64,000 bases of DNA, from NCBI GenBank assembly GCA_002811645.1, contig PDIP01000035.1, positions 171,352 through 235,351 on the forward strand, written 5' to 3'. This DNA is from Corallochytrium limacisporum. Taxonomy: Eukaryota; Opisthokonta. The notes below the pieces were generated by a model, which worked only from the letters and a program-made list of their open reading frames with translations, did not search any database and was not told the origin of the DNA. The translations under genes were made by a program, and so were the position numbers. Below, one piece after another: positions 1 to 9,900 of the stretch. The stretch's first letter is position 1, and the number at the start of each line of letters is the position of its first letter.

Positions 1-592
1 AAGAAGGGGAGGGGGGGGGGGGGGGGGGGAAGAGCGGGTGATAGAGGTGGACGTGGGTTGGCAAGTGGTGCGAGAGAAACGGAGTCCATTTGAAACTGCC
101 AAGGGCAGCGAAGGGGGGACGAAAATTGGAAGAAACTGGTTGTTAGAAAGAGCCAGTCGCATTTACGCACACCCCGCCAGGTAACCAGCAGCCACTACCG
201 GCACTGCCGTACCTCCCGCCTGCAACTAACATTTGACTCCGGAACCGGATCTTCTGTCCAAGGAAGGAGATAAGCGAAGAGATCCCAATACGGACCGGTA
301 TAACCATCCGCTTCCTTCCCCTGGCCATGTCCACGGATATTTGGCAAATTGATCAATATTTGGCGCGAAAGGCGATGGGGACTCAATCACCAAATCCGGC
401 CTGGTGAGAGCGATGTGTGCGGAGAGAACAGCGCCTCCTTCGCATCACCTGAAGGGTTTCAGGTGCCGTGCGAGGTACTTCCAACTGCACGTCATACTCA
501 GAACATGTTATTATTGGCCTCATCTGACACTAGGACGAACATGCTAGATACCAGACGCTTGAAAATGGAAAGCATCTGAGGGTGCAATCACG
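1..592. other. Intergenic, upstream of APC4
   Basis: No gene is supported here. The window opens with a run of 19 G (11-29) inside purine-rich DNA, similar to other G-runs in the window. The rest is the presumed promoter and 5' leader of the APC4 gene starting at 593. It contains a perfect palindromic E2F-type site, listed separately. Short open frames on both strands lack homology and credible starts. Confidence 0.6.
359..370. promoter_or_regulatory. E2F/DP-type palindromic site upstream of APC4
   Basis: The 12-mer TTTGGCGCGAAA reads as an E2F consensus half-site (TTTSSCGC) on both strands. It lies 223 bp upstream of the APC4 ATG. E2F/DP factors control cell-cycle genes in animals and plants. 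Binding is inferred from sequence only. A perfect two-sided site is unlikely by chance in 64 kb, whereas one-sided octamers are expected several times. Confidence 0.45.
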
Positions 593-3160
593 ATGATTCC
601 GGACTCGCCGGCGCCAAATTGGCGTAACTTCGAGTTGATGGTCTCGGGTACTATTCCAAGGGATACACAAGGTTTATGTCGTGGAAGAATATCGTCATTC
701 TGTCCAACTCGTGATCTGCTGGCATTGTCTGGGCCTAAGTGTGCCTTTAGCCTCTACCGGGTTGCCACAAACAAGTGGGAAAAGGTCTGGGAGGTGACAT
801 ACAAACAAGCAGGTTTGCAGGCCCAGATCCAGACTCACAGTAAACTTGGAGTGACCGCTCACGTCACATCAATATGCTGGCGACCGGATGGCAATGTACT
901 TGCAGTGGCCTGGTCCGTGGGCCTACTTTCCTTGCACCATGTCGAGGATGGGAGTACATTACTTGTGCATGAGGAAAGTAGTGGTATATGCAGCCGAATG
1001 CTGTGGATCCTTTTGCCCCGTGCAAAGATGACCGGTTTCCCACCCGGTCAAGACCAATTTTCTGATTTTGTGTCCATCGCTAGAGCTGCAGAGCGCTGCG
1101 GTACGGAAACCACGGAACCATCCAAAAACACTGAAGGAATCGAAGCGGATGAGGATATTTATTCCGTGCTAGTTAAAGGAACCTGTGACGAAGCGAACAT
1201 GACGGTCCTTGTCACCCAAGGCATAAATGGCAGTGTAAAGTTGCTACTGAACGGGATTGTGGAAACGTCTGAGTGTCAACAGCGAATGGGTATCGACGAT
1301 GTAACGGAATTAAATGATACCGCATTGAACACGATACAGAAGTCTTGCATCTCAGAATGGTGCGGGCCTGAGTGCGCTCTGTACACCCAGTTTTCCAATG
1401 ACATCGATCCCAGCGGTCAGACCCCATTGGTTCGCATCGACATGCCTCTCTTGATAAAAAACCAAGGAGGCTTACAATTACTCATTACTTACGATGTGGC
1501 GATCAAGCAGTTTTTCGATTCCTGCAGAAAGTGTCTCAGTGACGTGGAAATCATTTGGGGAGAGCTTGTGCAGCAATTAACCACAAAGTTCCTCGGGTAC
1601 CCTGGTAGTCAAGATGCCTTGCGTGCGGATCTTTTTGTGTTCTTGACGACTGCACGGTCTCCATGCGAGGAATTTGGTCACTTTATTTCCAATCGCTTGT
1701 CTGAAGTGGGTCTAAGACGCTTGTTGACATCCTTTGATGGTGGATTTCGTGAAATGAGGGACAAATTTATGAAGGTACTGCTTCCTAATCTTGAGATGCT
1801 CACTGCTTCCTGCAATGTCCTGCGCGGACTGGCGAGGTGGAGACAGCGATTTGGAGTTTTGGGCCTCAGTGCCGACGCAGTAGAACAATGCCTGCGGCAG
1901 AGCCAACAATTGCTGGTGTTGGCGGAAGTCGTTTCCCAATCCATGGCAGATTTACAAAGCCAGTTACACTTCTTCCTCGCAAAGCTGGGCCAAACGGTTG
2001 CTGTTGTCTCCCAGGAAAACGCAGCTCCGGAAGCAGTCGAGGAAGCCAGAAGAAAGTGGCGAGAATTTTTGAATGCTGGCCGGTGTACAACAATGAGACC
2101 CAGTGTACTCGGATTCGGTGAAATGGACGAAGAAGAGATTGTGCGGGTTGTGACCCACCGTTTCCTTTCCGTGCAGGATGTATCGGAAACTATTGACATC
2201 ACAGGTATGCTACAGAACAGCACGTCTGCCAACCTGCCCCTCTCTGGCATTCCCAGCAGTCTACAAGAGGCTTCCATCTCCGATTTGGTGCATTTGCAAG
2301 ACACAGAGAACTTAACCGCGGACACTAACAACTACATTGATGCATTTTTAAAGGACAAGACTGATCTGACAGACTATGCCTACGTCGACCTAGGCAATGA
2401 TCAGTCTCTAAGCCAAGCGATGGGGGATTTCTCGCGGGCCCATGCTTATCTTCAAAACTCTATCAGACCACATCTCAGCCTTCAGGCAACCACATCCGAT
2501 AGTAGAATGATGCCATGGACTGCCGGGGGGGTTGAAGCCGATCCACAGTGGGTTTCACTTCATCCGCGAGTCATGGTCCCACTGGACGCAGATGGCAAGG
2601 AAATCGCAGTCGTGCAAGCTCACTGCCTTGAAACTGGTTCGGATTCTCTCACATTACAAAATTGCAATGCAGTTTCCGTACAACGTGTCGTTCATATGAG
2701 TACCGTGCTCCAATATGACCAGGATATGTACTCTTGCATGGTTCATGACATTTGTCCTTATACGAGTGATGAATTTGCAGTACTTGCTGCTGTTACGGTT
2801 TGCAAACGAGATCCACGAGACAGGAATGCCTTAGTTGGCCTGGTAGGATTTGGCGTCCTCATGATTCTTCTGGACAGTGAAGAGGTCCGTGCGCGAATAT
2901 TTGATGACACAGAGCTCCTGGACCAAGTCCCCATCAGAGCCCTCACAGACCAGAGGAATGTGAGGTTACGTGTGTCTGCAGGTAAACGGGGTCTTTGTGC
3001 CCTTATAAGCGACCATTCAAATCAATGCTCCGTCCTGGATCTATGCTCGGAAGAGGAGGACGAAGAAGACGAGGATGAGCTCGGAGGACACCTTATTGAC
3101 CAATCGATGGTCACAATTGATGTAACCATGCAAAGCTCAGGTAGCCAACATGATGCATAA
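593..3160 (+). CDS. ANAPC4: Anaphase-promoting complex subunit 4 (APC4)
   Basis: This 855-residue protein is an APC4-type scaffold subunit of the anaphase-promoting complex/cyclosome, the nuclear and cytoplasmic E3 ligase that degrades securin and cyclins. An N-terminal WD40-like segment has the family pattern SICWRPDGNVLAVAW at about residues 92-107, followed by the LLSLHHVEDG strand. A long helical region at about 285-490 corresponds to the APC4 family helical domain, and the remaining half carries further beta-propeller-like segments (for example around HDICPYTSDEFAVLA). The C-terminus is very acidic (EEEDEEDEDE) and Ser/Gln rich, a likely flexible tail. The length is close to animal APC4. 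The start is the first ATG of the frame and no intron is needed. It converges on the MECR gene with a 50-bp gap. A perfect E2F-like site upstream suggests cell-cycle-regulated transcription. The family assignment rests on the N-terminal signature and overall layout. Confidence 0.85.
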   Translation: MIPDSPAPNWRNFELMVSGTIPRDTQGLCRGRISSFCPTRDLLALSGPKCAFSLYRVATNKWEKVWEVTYKQAGLQAQIQTHSKLGVTAHVTSICWRPDGNVLAVAWSVGLLSLHHVEDGSTLLVHEESSGICSRMLWILLPRAKMTGFPPGQDQFSDFVSIARAAERCGTETTEPSKNTEGIEADEDIYSVLVKGTCDEANMTVLVTQGINGSVKLLLNGIVETSECQQRMGIDDVTELNDTALNTIQKSCISEWCGPECALYTQFSNDIDPSGQTPLVRIDMPLLIKNQGGLQLLITYDVAIKQFFDSCRKCLSDVEIIWGELVQQLTTKFLGYPGSQDALRADLFVFLTTARSPCEEFGHFISNRLSEVGLRRLLTSFDGGFREMRDKFMKVLLPNLEMLTASCNVLRGLARWRQRFGVLGLSADAVEQCLRQSQQLLVLAEVVSQSMADLQSQLHFFLAKLGQTVAVVSQENAAPEAVEEARRKWREFLNAGRCTTMRPSVLGFGEMDEEEIVRVVTHRFLSVQDVSETIDITGMLQNSTSANLPLSGIPSSLQEASISDLVHLQDTENLTADTNNYIDAFLKDKTDLTDYAYVDLGNDQSLSQAMGDFSRAHAYLQNSIRPHLSLQATTSDSRMMPWTAGGVEADPQWVSLHPRVMVPLDADGKEIAVVQAHCLETGSDSLTLQNCNAVSVQRVVHMSTVLQYDQDMYSCMVHDICPYTSDEFAVLAAVTVCKRDPRDRNALVGLVGFGVLMILLDSEEVRARIFDDTELLDQVPIRALTDQRNVRLRVSAGKRGLCALISDHSNQCSVLDLCSEEEDEEDEDELGGHLIDQSMVTIDVTMQSSGSQHDA

Positions 3161-3210
3161 CTATACAACATAGTGTACTCTATTGTATTCATATTTGCTT
3201 GTTCTTTAGT

Positions 3211-4365
3211 TTAGTTGTCAAACTTCAGGATGGTCTTGGACAGTTTGAATGGTTCCTTGGCAGCCTTGAGAGCCTTTTCAAAGTCATCAAAATCAAACTG
3301 TTGATAGTAACCTTTGAGCTTCCCATTGATGTACATGTCCGTGATCTCATCCAGCATCACCTGCCTTTCATCTGTTCCGTTGTGCCGAATGCTCCAGTCG
3401 CTCATCCAAAATCCACGAAGTTGGATATCCTTGAAAATGAACGGTCCAACTGGAATCGGCATCGATTCCTTCGACATACCACCGTAGGTGACCATAACCC
3501 CCCCTTTGCCTAGCATCCGCATCATGTCTGATGCAGTTTTGCCACCGACACAGTTTAGGGCCAACTTCGCACTGGTTGCGGTGGCTTCTGACGTCCCGGA
3601 AACCGCTTCCGATGCCTTGCGAATCACTTTGGCCAGCTCTCGAGGGTTTTGAAGTGTTTTTTCCGTGACAACATCTGTGGCTCCGAGATCCTTTAGGAAG
3701 TTCTCGGTTTCATCCCAGAGTGGTCTGTCGCGAACAACGTTCACCGTTGCTACATCCCAAAGCTTGCACAGCTGAATGACTGTTTGCCCTACTGCTGATG
3801 TGGCTGCTGCCTGAAGTACTACATCACCAGGATTAAGATCCACAAAGTCCTTAAGCATACGGTAAGCAGTGCACGGATTTACACTGAGACATGCAGCATC
3901 CATCGGGTTCAGATCTTTACTGACTTTTAACAGCTCATTGCTGTGGGCAATCGCACGTGTCCTCCATGTACCCCAACCAGCCTTCGCGGGAATGACCCGG
4001 TCGCCGACCTGAAGACTTGTCACTTGGTTTCCAACGGCAATCACTTCACCCACTCCTTCATTACCAGCAACTGCAGGCAGAGGCGGCTTAATGGGATACA
4101 TCCCTTCGATTTGGTTGATGTCCGCTGGATTGAGGGGTGCCATCAGCATCTTGATCATCACGCTCTGTTCTTCCATGGTGGATAATTCACCCAGTTCCAT
4201 TCGCAGCACGTCTGACGGTACACCGTACTCGCGGTATTCCAAACACCGATACTTTTCTTTTTCACCATTGCTTTGATTGGAAGTTGCGAAATAGCGCCAA
4301 GCGCTGAAGCCAGATGCAGGCTGCCTCATCCGAATGCTGCAACGCAGCACCGTAAGTCTCAACAT
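3211..4365 (-). CDS. MECR: Mitochondrial trans-2-enoyl-CoA/ACP reductase
   Basis: This 384-residue zinc-free medium-chain dehydrogenase/reductase is of the MECR/ETR1 type and carries out the last, NADPH-dependent step of mitochondrial fatty acid synthesis, which supplies the octanoyl chain for lipoate. The first 30 or so residues are Arg/Ser-rich without acidic residues, a likely matrix-targeting sequence. The substrate-domain signature NPADINQIEGMYPIKPPLPA (about 97-116) contains the family's catalytic Tyr. The Rossmann segment AATSAVGQTVIQLCKL (about 187-202) binds NADPH. The C-terminal GGMSKESMPIPVGPFIFKDI and RGFWMSDW segments also match the family. The length equals the usual 370-390. 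The ATG is the first of the frame. It shares a divergent promoter of about 700 bp with the TBC gene. Confidence 0.92.
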   Translation of the reverse strand: MLRLTVLRCSIRMRQPASGFSAWRYFATSNQSNGEKEKYRCLEYREYGVPSDVLRMELGELSTMEEQSVMIKMLMAPLNPADINQIEGMYPIKPPLPAVAGNEGVGEVIAVGNQVTSLQVGDRVIPAKAGWGTWRTRAIAHSNELLKVSKDLNPMDAACLSVNPCTAYRMLKDFVDLNPGDVVLQAAATSAVGQTVIQLCKLWDVATVNVVRDRPLWDETENFLKDLGATDVVTEKTLQNPRELAKVIRKASEAVSGTSEATATSAKLALNCVGGKTASDMMRMLGKGGVMVTYGGMSKESMPIPVGPFIFKDIQLRGFWMSDWSIRHNGTDERQVMLDEITDMYINGKLKGYYQQFDFDDFEKALKAAKEPFKLSKTILKFDN

Positions 4366-5072
4366 CTTACATCCGCTTCTAATCTATTCGACAAATATGT
4401 AGACATTGGGTACCGACCGTGATGCAGTCTCCAGAAAGGAAGATCACTCACCGAGACCTTGAATACCTACAGTCGAGCATTCCCTCGGATCTCAAAACAT
4501 CCTGATCAACAGCGGTGTGGGGGCCAGAAGTTCTCCGTTTTTGTCCCGTCCCTACTCTTGGCTGTCCAAACCCCGACTGGCTATTTCCCGGCTCAAACCC
4601 CTTCCCCACCCCTTTCTCACTTTGTGTTCAGAAGGAAGAAGACGATGAAAGCTGCTTCAGTCCCCGTGGCGACCTTGTGGCCTTTTAGATAAATCAATAA
4701 ATAATGACATATTTACCAACCGGGTGAGTACCGTTAGAGTTGGCTGATGCGAGCTTTCAGAAACTACCCGTACACAATGATTCCAGGTTTCGCTGGGAGG
4801 GGGTCGCACAATCAGATCAAAACAGGCTTCAGCAGCAGGATACGCACAACAGTAGTAGAATTGGATTGGGGTTGCGGATCGCATACGGACAATATCATGC
4901 CTGCAGCACTTTGGGCGGACTGGTGTTTCAAGTGTGTGCAAGTTATGGCAGTGTCACAATACGGTTCTTACTTGCAGGATTCCTCGGGGCCTCGATGTCT
5001 TGATTTAAGTATCCAAGAAAGGATTTGCGGGTAGCCCACACAGGCTTCCTGCCCCTTTGGGGCAATATCAGT
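4366..5072. other. Divergent intergenic region, MECR / TBC gene
   Basis: This holds the two 5' leaders and promoters. A donor-like GTGAGT at 4724 and an acceptor-like pyrimidine-CAG ending at 4977 could bound a 5'-leader intron of the TBC gene. Nothing else is recognisable. An open frame runs upstream of the TBC start from a TTG at 5025 but has no ATG before 5073. Confidence 0.5.
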
Positions 5073-6905
5073 ATGAAGAGCAAATCGCTATCAGTTGAGG
5101 AACTGTCCTTACAGGTCCGTCCGGCACTGTCGATGTCTGCGCACATCAGTGATGATGAAAGGGACGCCAGGCGGTCACTGTCTACCCAGTCACCTCTGAG
5201 AGTCAGCAATGATCAAGCAACGCCATCAAAACTGTCGCAAGAGAGCTCAGACGAGGAAGGAGAGGCAAATCATGTCGAGGGAGCAAATGGGCGATGCAAA
5301 GGAAATTTCTTTGAGGATTCTGTCAAAGAAGACGCCTCAAACAAAGAGGTTTGCAATGGTCGGCCAAAGCCAGTAGCTCTGTCGCTCTCCACAGATGCGG
5401 CAACCTCTGGACGTTCCACTTTGGAACCTTCAGGTGGTGCGGTTGCATACGGAGAGAATGAGGACGCTGGTAGAGTCAACGCAGGTATTGTACCTGTGCA
5501 GGAGGCAGGCCTGCTGAAAAGACAATCGGCTATCGTGCAGCGATCTCGGGCATGGCAGTCGGACATGTACAACTGTATCGACCAAAAGAGAATGATCACA
5601 AGACCTCGGTCAAGTACAGTGGACGGTAGTGTGGGCCCATATTCACAGATCGTAAAAGCAGGCCCTAAGGCCCCTATGATGAATGTTACAACAGCCGTGT
5701 ATCAAACGGCAATATCTCAATACCAGATGGCACTTGGGTCACGGGATACTCCCATAGACGATGTTGAGTGGTCGAGTATGCTAGACGAGTATGGTCGCGT
5801 CAAGGATGTCTTATGGCTCCGTATGCGGGTTCTTCGTTGCGGATGTCAACCAAGCGTGAGGAAATTTATCTGGAACATATTATTTGAGGTGTACAAACCC
5901 TCTGAGACCTATGAAGACAAGCAGCTCAAACTAAAGCAACGAGAAGAGCGATATGCGCGGATGAAATCACGCGCTCTGTTGATGATGTCGCAAAGGGATG
6001 TGCTCACACCGGAACAGAAGCGAAACCTGTCCACTATTCACAAAGATGTGCATCGGAACGACCGTGATCATGAGTTTTTCGCGGGCGAGAACAATCCGAA
6101 CCTTACCAAACTACGTAACATCCTGACAGTGCAATGTCTTGTCCAGGACGCCGAAACTGGGTATGTGCAGGGAATGACTGACCTTGCAGGCATGCACCTG
6201 TATGTCATGGATAACGAAGCGGAAGCCTTTTGGACATTTTCAAGTATGATCAGCTGGATGCGGGCAATCTTCAGAGATCCTCAATTGTACATGAGCAAAA
6301 TGATCAAAAGCATGAATCGGCAGCTGAAGCGGATTGACCCCCCATTTCATGCATACTTGGAGAGCGTAGGGTGCAAGGATATGCTGTTTGCTTATCGCTG
6401 GCTTTTGTTGAATATGAAACGGGAATTCACTTTTGAAGACAGTGTGGTCGTGACCGAAACAATTTGGTCCAAGTGCCCTTTCTATCGCATGAAGGTACAG
6501 ATGGGTGGTAATCCCTTCGCTGTGTATGTGTCGCTGGCGATCTTGATGCAGGAGCGCGACCAGATCATGGAGCAGAAGATGGATCATGATGGACTCTTCA
6601 TGCATTTCTCCAAACAGGACCCCAAAGACCGGGATATGAAGGCAATTCTGCATTGTGCGGAGCAGATGATGTGGCAAACCATGCCTCCAGTCATGCTCCG
6701 ATACTACGCCATGCACTGGCAACGGCTTCAGGAAGGGAAGACGGACTTAAAACCTCTTGGCCCTATCCGACCAGGGATTGCTGTCGACGATCATGAGGCA
6801 GCAGAAGCACAGGCCCATCTAGATACATTGCACAAGTCCATTGCTTCCCCAAACGTTGATAAGAGCACCTATGCTAGCCGGTCCTCGTTTTTCAAATGGA
6901 CATAG
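5073..6905 (+). CDS. TBC-domain Rab GAP, TBC1D15/GYP7-like
   Basis: This 610-residue protein is a Rab GTPase-activating protein acting on endomembranes. Residues 1-200 are Ser/Asp/Glu-rich and probably disordered. The TBC domain spans about 240-520. The arginine finger lies in IHKDVHRNDRDHEFF (about 323-337) and the glutamine finger in GYVQGMTDL (about 363-371). The WTFSSMISWMRAIFRD, DSVVVTETIWSKCP and NPFAVYVSLAILM segments are typical of the TBC1D15/17, GYP7 and TBC1D16 group. Both catalytic fingers are intact, so it should be an active GAP. Its Rab substrate cannot be read from sequence, although Rab7 is the known target of GYP7 relatives. The ATG at 5073 is the first in frame. It converges on PAN2 with a 70-bp gap. 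Subfamily placement is less certain than the fold. Confidence 0.88.
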   Translation: MKSKSLSVEELSLQVRPALSMSAHISDDERDARRSLSTQSPLRVSNDQATPSKLSQESSDEEGEANHVEGANGRCKGNFFEDSVKEDASNKEVCNGRPKPVALSLSTDAATSGRSTLEPSGGAVAYGENEDAGRVNAGIVPVQEAGLLKRQSAIVQRSRAWQSDMYNCIDQKRMITRPRSSTVDGSVGPYSQIVKAGPKAPMMNVTTAVYQTAISQYQMALGSRDTPIDDVEWSSMLDEYGRVKDVLWLRMRVLRCGCQPSVRKFIWNILFEVYKPSETYEDKQLKLKQREERYARMKSRALLMMSQRDVLTPEQKRNLSTIHKDVHRNDRDHEFFAGENNPNLTKLRNILTVQCLVQDAETGYVQGMTDLAGMHLYVMDNEAEAFWTFSSMISWMRAIFRDPQLYMSKMIKSMNRQLKRIDPPFHAYLESVGCKDMLFAYRWLLLNMKREFTFEDSVVVTETIWSKCPFYRMKVQMGGNPFAVYVSLAILMQERDQIMEQKMDHDGLFMHFSKQDPKDRDMKAILHCAEQMMWQTMPPVMLRYYAMHWQRLQEGKTDLKPLGPIRPGIAVDDHEAAEAQAHLDTLHKSIASPNVDKSTYASRSSFFKWT

Positions 6906-6975
6906 ACATATGGGAGATCAACAACTAAAGAAATAGATACTTCTAATTGATACTTAAGCTAGCAAACACATAGTA

Positions 6976-9900
6976 TCAAGACTCCCAGTGTGGGGGAGTC
7001 CAGTTCAATCGCCTTCCTTCCTCGTAGATCTCCTGAAGCGTCTGATTGAATGTGCCTTCCTCCTTGAGTTGGAGGTACCTCTCGTACACCTTGAGAGCGG
7101 TGAGAGCATCTTCAATTGAGTCGTGAGTCTCAGACTGAATTTCTTCCTCAAGCAGAAACCATGCCAAAAAACGGAGGCGGATCTTGCGCTGATGCGGGAG
7201 GTGGAAAATGTCTACCGTGTCAATGATTTGATCAGCAGGGACGAGGATGTTGATAGTGCGGAAATCCTGCTTCAGACCATGTCCAACAAGCTTTACCCCA
7301 CGGTCAATCAGACGGCGCAACTTCAGATAAGTCCATTTCAAAGAGCATAAGTTCTTGGTAGATCTCTTGGGATCCAGATCACCTGGCTCAATACCGGAAT
7401 AGTCTGTCAAGTAATCAACCACCTCTTCGTTGGTTTGGATGTAGTCATCGATACACGGCTCGTATTTTGTATCACCCTGACCTCGCACAACACTCACTCG
7501 TGCCAACCCCATGTGAATGGGCTTTACAGTCGATTTCGTACCATCCGATCGAATGATCCGTTCTTCGTGCTTCAAGGCCACAAATTCTGCGTCAATGGCC
7601 ATGATGGAATGCTCGTCTGGCAGTTCCTCCTTGACAAGAGGTGTGTATGCTCGTTCCACCTTCCGCTCCCGCTTGTTCTTCTTATCCTTAATCGAAGTCT
7701 CTAAACGTCCGTCATCAAGAATCATGGCATCTTCTTCCTCCATCAACAGCACATCGTCAGTAATGAGGTTTGGAATCTCACAGCGATCATGGGCAACAAG
7801 TCTTTCATCCACGAACATTGCAATCACGGGCGTCTTCCAAGCATCGTTGAAAAGGGTCGCCTCTTCTCCACTGCTTGGGCGAATACAGAAATCATTGAAG
7901 ATGTACCACTTTCGGTGACCTTTCATAATATCGACGGGCATGTCGGCACCAATTCTCTCGAAATGAGTGGCATCCATGCGGATGTGAGCTACCAGGGTGT
8001 TTCCCCACTGTTCATCCTGGATATAGCTGATTACACTGCAGAGGTGGTAGATGGTATACCCATCCTTACGTGCCTGATTGCCTGCCTCATCCGGATCGTC
8101 GGTTGCACTGGTATTATCAGAGTCTTGAGCCAACGTCGGCAAATCAATAGTTTCAAGACTGCCTTCTTCATTGAGCCGCATGCCCAGTCGGTGCGGCACC
8201 CAATTGCGTCCTTTAGCCTTCCAGTAGTCGCGTTCAGATCGCTTGTCTAGGCCCAAGTTCACATTCATGACGTGAGGAAGACGAGTCCAGTGCTTCTTCT
8301 GCCGGATAAGAGAGTACTTTTGGCAATTCTCGCAGAAGGCCCGAGTTTTCACGTCCTTGTCGACGCTGTTACTGATGAGGCCACCAAAAGTTGGTCCGTC
8401 CACAGTCGGATCAACATCATGCGGATCCTTGGCGTCCGGGATGGGATTGCCTTCCTTGATTAACGAGTGCTGCTGTGTTGTCAGAGGTGGATAGTGCATG
8501 TCAATAATAAAGGTTTCCATGCTTCGCACTTTCACTTGCTTGCAGCTTCCGCAGATGTCCTGAATCTCGGTGTTTGTTCCCTGGAAGCGACGAACGATGT
8601 CCTGACCAATGGCACGGTTCGGGTACGGTTCGCTTTCTTCCGTCTTTCCCCCTTCCTCGCTGAGATCGTCAATGAGCCAACGATTCTCCGGATACTTCTT
8701 CAGTGTCGCAGCACTGTCCTTTCGATTCCAATCGCCACCAGTCTCTGTATGCGTCTCAGTGTGGATTTGCCTGTGAAGAAACCGATTGAGATTCTGAATA
8801 AGGCGACCAAGGTTATCCCTGGTGTGGGCCTTATCAGTATCCTCGGAAGAAACAAGGCCCAATGCAGTGGCCTGTGGAATGGTCCTAAGTGTGCGAATGA
8901 AGTTTGAGGCTTGGCAGTTCTTATTAGTCGTCTGGAGGCTCAGCATATGGAACAAGAAGCTCATTTCACAGCTAAGGCAAAGCTGACGGCTACATAAATG
9001 GCTCCGCAAGCTGCTGCCCACGAAGGGCAGGTGATAGAGTACCTGCAAGACCGAGTTACAGTAAGCGTTTGCACTGTTGGATTCGAGACTGGCGAAGGGC
9101 GTGGCATTGTAGCTCTGGAAGTCAAAACTGTCGATACCAATGCGACCAAATTTCACCTCCACGCGCCTGTGTGAAGGGGGCGGCCTGCTGGTTTTCCATA
9201 GATTCGCACCATCTGCATGTTCAAGATCAAAATCGCCGTCCTTGGTCCCTCCACGTTTTTTGTGCCCACCAGCGCCTCCATCCCTGTATGCGCGGTCGCC
9301 ATCTCTGACACTGTGGTGGCCGTGGTGTTTTGCAGACCGATGATGGTGATGATGATGGTGTGATCCCGTTCCGCTTTTCGGCATGACAAATGTTGCCAGC
9401 TGACCTCTATTTCTACCCTTGGAAGGCGCATACAAGACATTGTGAATGGGCTTCGCCTCGCGGTAAAGCTCCTCTGGAATCTGTGCTATCGGTACCTGAA
9501 TGATACGTTGCATTTGGTATGGCATATCACCTGTCAAATGGAATTTCCTCTGTCCGTCATGGTGGCGAGGGCCCGGGTACCGGGTGCCAGATATGTGTCC
9601 GTGGAATTGCTTCGTTGGTGATGAGTCTCGAAGGTTGTTCAAGTGGCCCATGTCTGGATCATGTGGGGTCTCATTGATGAGATAAGAGGCATCCATGTTT
9701 CCGATAGACCACTCAGGGACTTGAACGGTTGCCGGGAGCGGAAAGCAGCCCAGACTGACGGAATCATCATCGGGCAACACCATGGTTCTTACAAAATCTC
9801 TCGGCTCATCCACATAAAGGACTTGCTCGCCGTATCCTCCATGGAGACTTAGTTGTTCCTTTGGCAAATCACTGAATAAGTGCATGGCTCCCATGTTATC

